Assembly: GCA_002751075.1 (NCBI GenBank)
Contig: NAOQ01000102.1
Span: forward strand, 28,644 to 58,093
Source of the DNA: Ichthyophonus hoferi
Lineage: Eukaryota > Opisthokonta > Ichthyosporea > Ichthyophonida > Ichthyophonidae
Direction: 5' to 3'
DNA length: 29,450 bases
In this document: positions 11,251-23,000 of the stretch, piece by piece
How the letters are laid out: every line of letters starts with the position of its first letter
Position numbering within the stretch: position 1 is the first letter of the stretch
Made by a program: the position numbers and the translations under genes
The notes under the pieces: generated by a model
Database searches by the model: none
The model's input: the letters and a program-made list of their open reading frames with translations, nothing else
What the model was told of the DNA's origin: nothing

Positions 11251-13584
11251 ATGAAAGAGCACGAGAAAATAAGTATTAGTAGTTTTGTTTCTTGCACACT
11301 CGGTAAGATTAAAAGATGTTTGTCTGTGCAAGTATATACAGGAAATCGAATAAAATGGTGGGGTGCATTAAAAATTATTCTTCTTTTGTTATGTTTTGTA
11401 AGCTTATTGAGTATTCATTTATTAAAAAATATGTATAATCATGCTACAAGACCTTGTGTATTTTGTGGTTTAACACTGCAACACAGTAAAGAGCACATAG
11501 TGTTTCAGGTAAGCTGCATACTTTATATTAAATTTATATTTTATATTGTGTATTGTATATTTTGCAGGCTCGGTTAAACCGTTGTTTTATATGTATCATT
11601 ATGAATGTATATTTCCCGACTGTATTGTCAAAGGAGGTTTATGAAGAGAGTAAGTGAGTGTATGTGGCAATGTAGGGTGTTGTTTGTCTGAAATAAAGAC
11701 AAGATATGGTGGTAAGAGGGAGGAAGCAATAATACTATAAGTATACTACTTGTTTATTTGAAGATAAAACGGTTGCTAAAGACAAATAAAATACCTTAGC
11801 AAGCCAATCAACTGATTTCCCTTGTTACTGTTCCCTCTGTTATCTTTTATATATAACCAATAATCTCACCTGACTAGTGTCTTATGCATTGGAGATCATG
11901 TAGGGATGAAAGGGAGTGAGGAGGGAGGTATGGCTTGAGGCCAATATATTTTCATCCTTACGTTTTGATTGGATAATTATAATGGTCACCAATTCCCTAT
12001 TACGGTTGCCTGTATTATACCGACCGATCAATCGTTTCATTTAATTCTATTTATGGATTATACTTGTGTGTATAATATGTTCTAAAAGTACATGAAAATG
12101 ATCAAAATTGAGTCTAGAGTTAGAACTCTTCTAAATGACAGTGTGACTTGCTGCTGACTGGGTATAATAATATGGATGGTAATGGTATTTCATACTATAC
12201 TATATCATATCATATCACATGTGTATTATATAGTATGTTATAGAAGAGATATTAAAGCAGTGATCCTTGCAGTACCCAATATATTATGATATACTATATT
12301 ATATCATCTCACATATGTGTAGTATATAATGGGTTAAATAGAAGATATGTAAGCAATAGCCCTTGAAATACCAATTATTGCCTGATCCAATTCAAATTCA
12401 ATGGTAAAGTTCAAGCTATCTCATTAGCGAATAAATATTCTATCAAAACTCATAATAATTAACGAATTGGCGGGCAGGACGCCCAGGTTATCGCCTTTGA
12501 AGACCGTGATCCAGTTACCACCCATCACTACTTGATCATTCCCACTAATCATATTTCTACGGCCAGGGACTTAGTAGCCAAAGATATAATCTTGTGTGAG
12601 TGTGCTATATTTGTGATATTTGTCATTACATCTACCTGTACACACAGTTAATCTATAATCTCAACTTAAGTTGTATGCATGACTTCATGTTAACCACCCT
12701 GTTTCCGTTGTCTACATATCTATGGCCTTGTATTTTACACCAGTCTGATATATATAACTACATAACCTTCAGATGAACACATGGTAGCCGTTGCCATGGA
12801 CCTTTTACGCGATAATAATCTAACCTATGCCGACGCTAGGTTTGCTTTTCATATTTCTCCCAGTTTTTTCCTTTGACGTACAACTGATTTCTTGTTTTAT
12901 CTTTGTAAGACCTAATGACAAGGCAATGATTGGACTTGGTTTACCAATTATTGCCCTTGTTTAATTTGTATAAAATTAAAGGCTTTGGAAGCAGGCCTTT
13001 ATATCTCCTCTGTCATAGGCAGTATTTATATAACTATTAGCACCATCCCTCTGTTTCTACCATTGTCCATTTCTTGTATTAGTTCCCTAGGTTTATCTGC
13101 AATCTCATTGACTCTTTCAAAATCCATATCCCTGTAACATATATATGTAATGTACATGCACAGAGATAAAGACCGGGGTGTATATATAGTATATAGCCTA
13201 AATGTATATAATATGTATTTTTCTACGCCCACACATGCCCGATAAATCAGTGCATGTGCCAACTATTTACAGGCATGTATATACATTGTTCACATCATAA
13301 AGCCTCTATCATTGAAACGCCTGGGTAAGACAAGGTATTACTATACAATATTCATTCGCTTTGTCATTAACGTGTGCTATCTTATGAAGCTAAATATTTG
13401 ATTGGATAATCCCACTTACAGACTTGGATTTCATTGGCCACCATGGAACAGCATTAACCATCTTCACCTGCATGTAATGGCTCCCTGGAGTAGTCGCAAG
13501 TCATTTTTGAATGAACTAGAATTCAGTCCTTTCATGCCTTGGTATGTATCGGCTGAGTGGGTGCTTCAACGATTAAGCCAATAA
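11251..13584 (+). CDS. HINT3-like histidine triad (HIT) family protein
   Basis: Four exons (11251-11508, 12478-12595, 12773-12839, 13422-13584) join in frame to 201 residues. CVFC (69-72) opens the HIT fold as in HINT3. Exon 2 gives FEDRDPVTTHHYLIIPTNHI, matching the HINT3 strand-helix core. Exon 4 gives LGFHWPPWNSINHLHLHVMAPW with the catalytic triad HLHLHVM (His161, 163, 165). HINT3 proteins hydrolyse nucleoside phosphoramidates and acyl-adenylates; the substrate here is unknown. The first ATG follows an in-frame stop directly and adds about 60 residues, including a hydrophobic stretch (residues 38-58, ALKIILLLLCFVSLL) that could be a membrane anchor. The in-frame ATG at 11431 would give a soluble 141-residue protein closer to the family core. 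The gene is divergent from DNAJC7. Confidence 0.88.
12187..12373. repeat. Diverged tandem duplication in intron 1 of the HINT3-like gene
   Basis: Two units of about 93 bp follow one another, 12187-12279 and 12281-12373. Both run through a TACTATA-type start, ATATCAT repeats, CACAT..GTGTA, a TATA-rich part, AGAAGATAT and CCTTG..ATACC in the same order, with many substitutions. Each starts with the pentamer ATATC/ATCAT also seen in PFKFB introns. Confidence 0.6.
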
Positions 13585-13696
13585 GATTACACCAATATCA
13601 CCACTGTGTTGGAGTCTCATTGATTGAAGCCTAATGGCCAATAACATGATATTATCAAGGATGTGATGTGGCCCCGGTCACTATGTAGGATATGAT

Positions 13697-13702
13697 AATA
13701 AA
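13697..13702 (+). terminator. Possible polyadenylation signal of the HINT3-like gene
   Basis: An AATAAA hexamer lies 113 bp after the stop codon. Position and sequence fit, but the hexamer is common in AT-rich DNA. Confidence 0.35.
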
Positions 13703-14025
13703 TCATAGTATCCGATTGGATGCGTGCCAACTGGTTGCAGCCTACTGAAAATGCCTTTTCTAATATGGGTATCTATGTGCCAGGGACTATATCAATCAGT
13801 CCACCAATAGGATGATGTAAGCATGCCATCCCGCCATTGGTTCACATGGACAGATATATCCATACAACAACTTATTATTACTATTACCATTTTTACTATT
13901 ACTATTATTCTAATTCAACTTGTACAAACCCTTCTTTTTCCCCATGGTTTCAGTATATGAAATAGGACATGACGATTGGCTGGTGTAAACTAGAGATAGC
14001 GTTATATTGTTAGAAGCATTGGGTC

Positions 14026-14053
<28 letters not shown>
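14026..14053. repeat. (TA)n microsatellite
   Basis: This is a perfect TA dinucleotide tract of 28 bp in intergenic DNA. Confidence 0.95.
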
Positions 14054-14056
<3 letters not shown>

Positions 14057-15353
14057 TATACGATTGCGTGCACAACAAGCATACTTCAGAGACAGCCAAA
14101 TATAGATATAACTATAGATATATAAATGCTTTTGCATATGAACTGGAATGAAAGCACTAAACACATAATGGAAAAGATATATATATTGATACTATCATTA
14201 TATATATAGATGATGGAAATCATATTACAATAACAAGATTATGTAAACGTCTGAAACCAGGCTGATTCTGAGCCTACTTTAACAACAACCTCAACATGGC
14301 AAATGATTTACTGATAAGTGAATGCAAGTGTAATAAAGGGAAAGAGGAGAATTAAAATGGTATTGTCTTTAGTAAGCAAGAGACCCTATCTCTTATATCG
14401 TGTTGTTTTTATAAATAGCCATGCCTCACCCTGCAGGAATGGTCGTGTAGAGCTGATATCCTGTGTCAAAATGATTTATTTTTTAAAAATAATTATTAAA
14501 AGGACGAGTATCTTGAATGGGTGTGCGTAGGCTAGTGCATAGGATGAACGGTCTGTTAGCAATGCAACGCATATAATATTCCTCAAACTACCCTTGTACC
14601 TATCTTCTACTATACACACCTCACAATATACATATCTTTCTGTAGACATACAGTTCAATTACCCAACTCTTTAACAAGTGCCCTAAAATAGTTTAGTCCT
14701 TTATTTTAATCAGTATTGAATGCTAGTATGCCAGCCAACCTACCTCGTACTGTCATTTAAATATCTATAGACAGTATTCAGTATTTTATATCATATGAAA
14801 TTATCTGATCTCTTACGCTGTTAAATGTCTGCCTAGTATATATATATATATGAATGGGACAGCCCACTCAAATTGGTTTTAGTTTATTGCAACCTACAAT
14901 AGGCTTAATAGAGTCAAATTAGAACAACAAATTGAAAAGGAAAAAAGGAAAAACAAAAAATGGACTGTAATTAGACGCGCCATCCATGCATGATTCTAGC
15001 CTCATCCTATACTAAAATGTACTTACTAGAGCTACCTCTAATAATCACTTACAAATCATCATCCTTCAAGAATGCCTGGCTACTATTAACTTACCACCTA
15101 TATCAATATACATACGCAGGCTATCGTACTTATGGGACCACTTATAATTCTATTGTATGACTTATGACCTATATAGTCTATGATGGCAGCATTGATAAAG
15201 ATCTATCAAGAATTGGAACATGAACGGTTTGCATTTTTTTTTTTTTTTGCAATAATATCCAAATTATAAGCATAATGGAAGGAGGGAGGAATGGTATGCC
15301 TAATAAAAGGAAGTTAATGGTTTAATAGGAAGCGACAAAGAATGTTGTAAAAA

Positions 15354-15359
15354 TTTATT
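15354..15359 (-). terminator. Possible polyadenylation signal of PCNA
   Basis: AATAAA on the minus strand, about 265 bp downstream of the PCNA stop. No closer canonical hexamer was seen. Confidence 0.3.
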
Positions 15360-15623
15360 CTACCAACCAATGGTCAGCAATCCAAGCATGTCTGGTAGTC
15401 TTGTAACTGTAAGCCACCCCAGCATGATTTAAATTATTAAGAACTGCTATTATGTAGATACACTACATACTATATTTCATGAACTACTAGTACTTACGTG
15501 TACAGATTTATATGGGTATCCGGCACCCAGAAAAAAGGCCTGTGGGACATTGCATAAACATACTATATATCTATACCCTAAAGAAAATAAACAAAGCAAG
15601 AAGTAAAATATAGATCAGCTAAT

Positions 15624-17588
<1,965 letters not shown>

Positions 17589-17592
17589 CTAT

Positions 17593-17912
17593 CTGTTAAG
17601 GAGGAAGGAATTAGGCCAAGGTAACTTGAAGAAAAGATGAATTGGTCATGAATACTTATAACATGCTAATGTTTCAATAAAATGGGGTAATAAAACAAAC
17701 AAATGTTATAATGTATGATCAGGCAGAAAAAAGATTTAAGATTTGCTTGAGGTGAGCTACAACAAGCCTGTAAGAGCTAAAGAAAAAAGAAGCCTGTAAC
17801 CCCTTGAAAACCAGCTAAAGTCTAATGTTTTTTTCCATTCACAGTTCAAAGCCAGATTCTTGGCCCGCCAAAGAATAATTCTTTAAGAGAAAATCAAATG
17901 TATGAAACTTAC
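17593..17912 (-). other. Probable 5'UTR intron of PCNA
   Basis: On the minus strand a GTAAGT donor (from 17912) follows a pyrimidine-rich leader, and a pyrimidine tract ending TTAACAG (acceptor AG at 17594-17593) lies seven bases before the ATG. The 320-bp length matches the other introns. Inferred from splice signals only. Confidence 0.6.
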
Positions 17913-17991
17913 TTAAGACGGAAAAAACGCAAACTAAAAAGTGTATACTATAATTTTTTTGACTCTATCTGGCAGAAAAGCCGCGTGAATG

Positions 17992-18017
17992 TATTTATAC
18001 TACTGGTTTCCCGCCAA
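17992..18017 (-). promoter_or_regulatory. PCNA core promoter: TATA box with adjoining E2F-like site
   Basis: Reading on the PCNA strand, GGCGGGAAA (complement of TTTCCCGCC, 18007-18015), a match to the E2F/DP consensus TTTSSCGC, lies about 8 bp upstream of TATAAATA (17992-17999). A leader and the 5'UTR intron donor follow within about 80 bp. An ACGCGG lies just downstream. A CCAAT box (18051-18055) is further upstream. PCNA is a classic E2F target in animals and plants; binding here is inferred from motif and geometry. Confidence 0.6.
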
Positions 18018-20038
18018 GTCAGCGGTTGATGCCAATTATAATGATTTATAACCAATCATTAAGTAGTTTCACGTCGGCAAAGTAAGTACGTTACTACATT
18101 TTGTTTTCAATGCCTATATCTTTTTATTCTTATTTTGTTTAATACCATACGGTTGCTATTTTAAATCACCCCGTGTTTATTTTTAATTACATATAGCATT
18201 AATTAGCTGCTTAGTCGCCTGATGTATTAGTTATATGCTATTGTTTCATTATCTGCTGTCGGCCACATTTTGATCACTGGAATTTCGAGATTAAACTTTA
18301 TCGGTAGTTCTAATGATTTTATTTTCCTTTGAAGGTATGAAAGAAAAATAGATAAGGTTATATCGTCTTAATTGTGACACTAGTGTCTTTCTCTAAGTAC
18401 ACTTATGGTTTGTACACTACCCATAAACGTTGTTTACAACAGACACGTGCAAAATACGTTTGGCGGCAAACCGTTTCATTGGTTGTCTGTGCGCGAGTAC
18501 TTGGAATTGGACGGTTGCCAGTTAATATGAAAATATTGATTGAATATTGTGGCTTTAGACCAGCCCACCACTAATTAATATTGGTTTATTAATCGCAAGT
18601 CATGTATTAATCATTATTCAATCGCTACGATCAGTGGGTAATCGCGTAGACATTGCCGCAATTACATAATAGTTGCTCACTTGATTTTTTTTTTTGAAAC
18701 TGTAGTTAGAGCTACTTCACACGCGCTTGCCTTTGGCTTTCTCCTGTAATACTTTCTAATAAAACAAGCACATTTAAAACACAAAACCATAGGTATAGGT
18801 TTCCTCTTATTTTTCATAGATGATTACTATTGTTTCTCATTTGCTATTATTTTTCAATCTCTTTCTTTCATGTTCTTTACCTACCAATCTCCGTCTATTT
18901 GACATATCTGTTGCTTAGTTGCGCTGCTATTTTTTTTCTTTTCTAGTATAATCTTTGTTGGTCTTTCTACTCCACATTTACTCTTCTGCTATTTGTTCTC
19001 CTTTAGATCGGGAAATTTATCATATGGATGAAAACCCCTGTAATTTGGCGTTGTATACATAGAAATGTGACCCGGTGGTACCCAATTGGATGGTATCTCA
19101 ATACTATTTATTTTCTCTTGTAGCTGTATTTTTCCAATTCACATAACTTTGTGAATAGCTGGCACCATTTCAAGAAAATCTGCCAATAACCCTGTTCATA
19201 CCTCATAAGAAATAAATTGTCTTACAAAACGCAAGTTTACAAATTATTATTACTCTAGAGCTTTTCGGCTTTTTTTTATAGATAAAAGAGCATAATGTGA
19301 AATATCTAACCGAGAACACATAAATCTAACGAAAGAGCAATACGTGTACGTGCGATTGGCTTAAATATATATTAATTGCACATATCCAATAAGATACAGT
19401 CAGCTTATTTAGCCTACTAGATGACAAAAATATACTTTGTAACTTTGCATAGAATTTTTTTATTTTTTATTTAAAAAAAAGATAAAATAAATAAATAAAT
19501 TACGTAAAATATTTACATTTTTGAAAAATATTTAATTTTATTGGGCGATTTCAAATAAATGAAAACAGTGTGCTCATATACCAAATATAAGACTTCATTG
19601 GACCATATACAAACCAATTAACTATAAGCCAGTAATATCAGTTGCACCTAATTTAGCTCAAATGGCGATTGGAGTTAAACACAACGAGAAGGCTCCATGG
19701 ATGTACAGTGTACAGATAGATAATCATAAGATAAAATAAATACAAAAACAAACAAGTAGACTGTCCGTGGTTTACAGTATATGTTTATGTATCACTATAT
19801 CCTTTTGGCAGAGGAACGGCTTCAAAAAAGCAGTTGCTATATGTTAGAAATAGAAATAGGATAGACTGTCCTGTTTTTGGCTTTTTGCTGGATTTATCTT
19901 TCCTAAAAAAATGTGTGTAGGCCTGGACTGCTAGTTACACTCCTACTATTACACTACTACACTATTACACGATTATAATATTATACTGTTATACTATTAT
20001 ACCACTATATTATCTACTGTACTATCATAGTAAAAGGA
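18018..20038. other. Intergenic region between divergent PCNA and PFKFB genes
   Basis: No gene is recognised. A second E2F-like sequence TTTGGCGG (18459-18466) occurs near the PCNA side. A block of nearly pure A/T lies at 19445-19550 and could be a nucleosome-poor or easily unwound region. Towards the PFKFB start the DNA becomes an imperfect ACTATT-type repeat. Poly-T runs occur near 18686 and 18931. The small open frame at 18374-18574 has no recognisable family. Confidence 0.6.
19940..20030. repeat. Imperfect ACTATTAT/ACTATTAC repeat just upstream of PFKFB start
   Basis: About 90 bp are built from variants of TACTATTACAC and TACTATTATAC. The repeat ends 8 bp before the ATG, so it would lie in the 5' leader or core promoter. 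Confidence 0.7.
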
Positions 20039-23000
20039 ATGCAGCAAGAGATGAACAATACTATGGAGGATATTAATGCATTTCCTGTGGGGACTATGAC
20101 CCCATCAAGAGGGCCAAAAGTGATAATTACTACAAAGGATGACCAGGTTGATGTGGCCATGTTAGAGGCTAACAGGAAAGAAGTAATAGGAAATTTGAGA
20201 AAAGGTGAGCTAGCCTGACTAGGTTTGATTGTATATTATTTTTGCTGTTTTGGGGGAAGGGGTGGGTGTGGAGATAAAGATGATAAATGCCTTAGGTCAT
20301 CTTTTTCAACCACCTTTTATCATATATTATTTTAAAACAACAACCAAGTTATTGCACAAAACAAAATTGATTCCAGACTCATACCACAGCCTTATGTTTT
20401 ACCTCTGGGCACGTCATAAGAAAATTATTTTTCTTGAAATGACCTTGAAAATACCTGTCAATACATACCATATCACAATATATAGGTATATGTGCAGATA
20501 TATACTGCTGTATTTTACTAGGGCTAAATAGTATTTTACCACACAGCTATTAGTTTACAGAGAGTGCAAGCTGAGAAAAAGGTTGTGATATTCATGTGCG
20601 GTCTTCCTGCTCGAGGCAAATCGTTTCTTTCCAAAAAATTAACACGTTATCTAAGGTGCGTTATAGTTTGCTGGTATTTTAAATAAAAAGGAAGAAGAAT
20701 AAAAAACATTTTCACTTTTATAGTATAGTATAGTATAGTATAATATAATATAATATAGTATAATATAATATGGTATATAATATCATTTATACAGAATACA
20801 ACCCACCCCATCTCCTTGTATGAATAGAAATGAAAAGGAATAGCAGTATAGATTCTAACATGCACTTACATATTTTTACATACATACATATAGACACACA
20901 TAAGTAGATATATTAATATACCTGTATAGGTTCATTCCCTTAGGCCTCTCCTAGCCATCTCAACTTTATATTTATTTCTCGTATATATTTGTTTTCTTTC
21001 TCCTTCACCATTTATAATTCTTGTCTTTTTCCACATCCCCTATGTTGTTTTTATCATTCATACATGCCAATATACAGAAATATATATACACGTATACATA
21101 CCTGAATATACATACCTACATACATGCTTCTACACAATATTTACATACTTTCTCCCCGTTTCTCCCTTTCGCCTACCTTCCATCTCTTTCTATCTTGTTC
21201 ATTATACTAAATTCATTCTCAATTTTTGCTTTACACTGGCTTTAGCCTCTCATGAGTTTCTTTTAATTTTATTATTCTATATTAAGCCAATTGCTGCTAT
21301 TGTTTGAACTTCTAAACGCTAAACAGTATTACTCTTACATGCATAGTATTAGGGAGAGTGCAGATGACCAAAAATAAGAACATCCAAAAGGGTATTGGGG
21401 AGGGTAAGAGACGGTGAGGAAGATGAAGAGGGAGAGGGAGAGGGTTTAGGGCGAGAGAGTATACGTGATAGAGAGGGAGTGTGTGATAGCAGCATACTGA
21501 CGGAAACAAGTTCATATGGATAGATATTATATATATATGTGTATATGTATGTGTAAGGAATTGATGGTACTCCTTTGTAGGTTATCTTTATCGACTAATA
21601 TAATGTGAATTATTACGTCATTATGTATAATGCACAGCATAACTCGACTCATATTTTTACGTATATACATGTGTAGGTTTATGTCTATATATTTGTATAC
21701 ATCTATACCATACTAGTACTAACTAAAAATAGATGGATGGGTTTTCAAACGCAAATTTTCAACGTGGGAAATCTACGGAGGCTTCGCAATAAAACAACAG
21801 ACAAAGAAAAGGTACAAGATGCCAGCTTCTTCTCTACCAGTAACGATGCGGCAAAATTGGAACGCGAGCGGGTATGATATTCGACTATTCCAATCTCACG
21901 CATTATAGTGTACTTACCTACCTATTACCCTCCAGCGTATAGGCATATATATATATTATTGATGTTATTGGAATATGAGCGAGTATGATATTCATCTAAT
22001 CCAACTGCACATATATATACCATTGGACTTATATTTGTCCTTCCCACATCACGTCCATTTGAATTTCTTTGTTTTTGCCTGGCCTCCACATTCTACCTTT
22101 ATTACAACCAGGATTGGGTGATAAGATAAGCCACATAAAGAAATATAACATACATAAGACCCATTTAAGGCTATTTTATTGATCACTCTCAATCAAGTCC
22201 GTATCTAATGTTTTTGTTGGTTTTTATTTGCTTTTTATTAGATGACACCAGTACTTTTTGGGGTGGTGTTGATACTCATATGATCATTATATGAGTTTGA
22301 TTTCTCATTGGTTTTTTATTTATATTTATTTTCTTATATACACACCTTTAAAATATATACACAACATTGCACCAACCTTCACCATATGCAGTGTTATATC
22401 ACTTCATGACTATGTAAAGGCTGATGGACATTGGCCATAAAGCAGCCTATACCTGCATATGTACACACTTATTTGCATCATTATACATATCCCCTAAACT
22501 GTCTCATTGTCCAATTGGAAACCCTCTCCATTCCTCTCCAACAAAGCGCCTACTCTATACATAGTTCTTCTTCAAAAGGATGGGCAATTATCCAATGGCT
22601 GTCAGTTCCCCTTATACTCCAGCCAAGTTAAAAACACTTATAGTCTCCTTTTGCTGGCCCGTTATATCCTCATGCACGCACATCCATACATACAGACAGA
22701 CATACATACTATCAGATTATCAGATTATCATAATATCATACTATGCTACTATCGCGCTATTATACTATCATTTATCCACTTGATGGTTCTTGTTTTGACA
22801 CGTGTGATCCTTTCTCTCTTTCAACCTAGCTAGCAGCCGAGGTGCTGAATGTAGCACTTGATTGGTTGAGGAAGGATGGGGGGCAAGTAGCTATTCACGA
22901 TGCCACTAACTCTACGATTGATAGGCGGTATGTGTAATACACCCACTGCACAGTTTGCTATGTGTACAATAAGATTGAGATGTTGGGGTAGCTAGCGGGT

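Larger units (their letters stand above)
13585..15623. other. Intergenic region between convergent HINT3-like gene and PCNA
   Basis: No gene is recognised. It holds the two 3'UTRs, a 28-bp TA tract (14026-14053), a shorter TA run near 14838-14851, and a poly-T run near 15234-15248. Small open frames here are AT-biased and resemble nothing known. Confidence 0.6.

Noticed and set aside
18374-18574. 66-codon open frame in the PCNA-PFKFB intergenic region
   Set aside because: No family similarity, no splice or neighbour support, and it lies in presumed promoter DNA.
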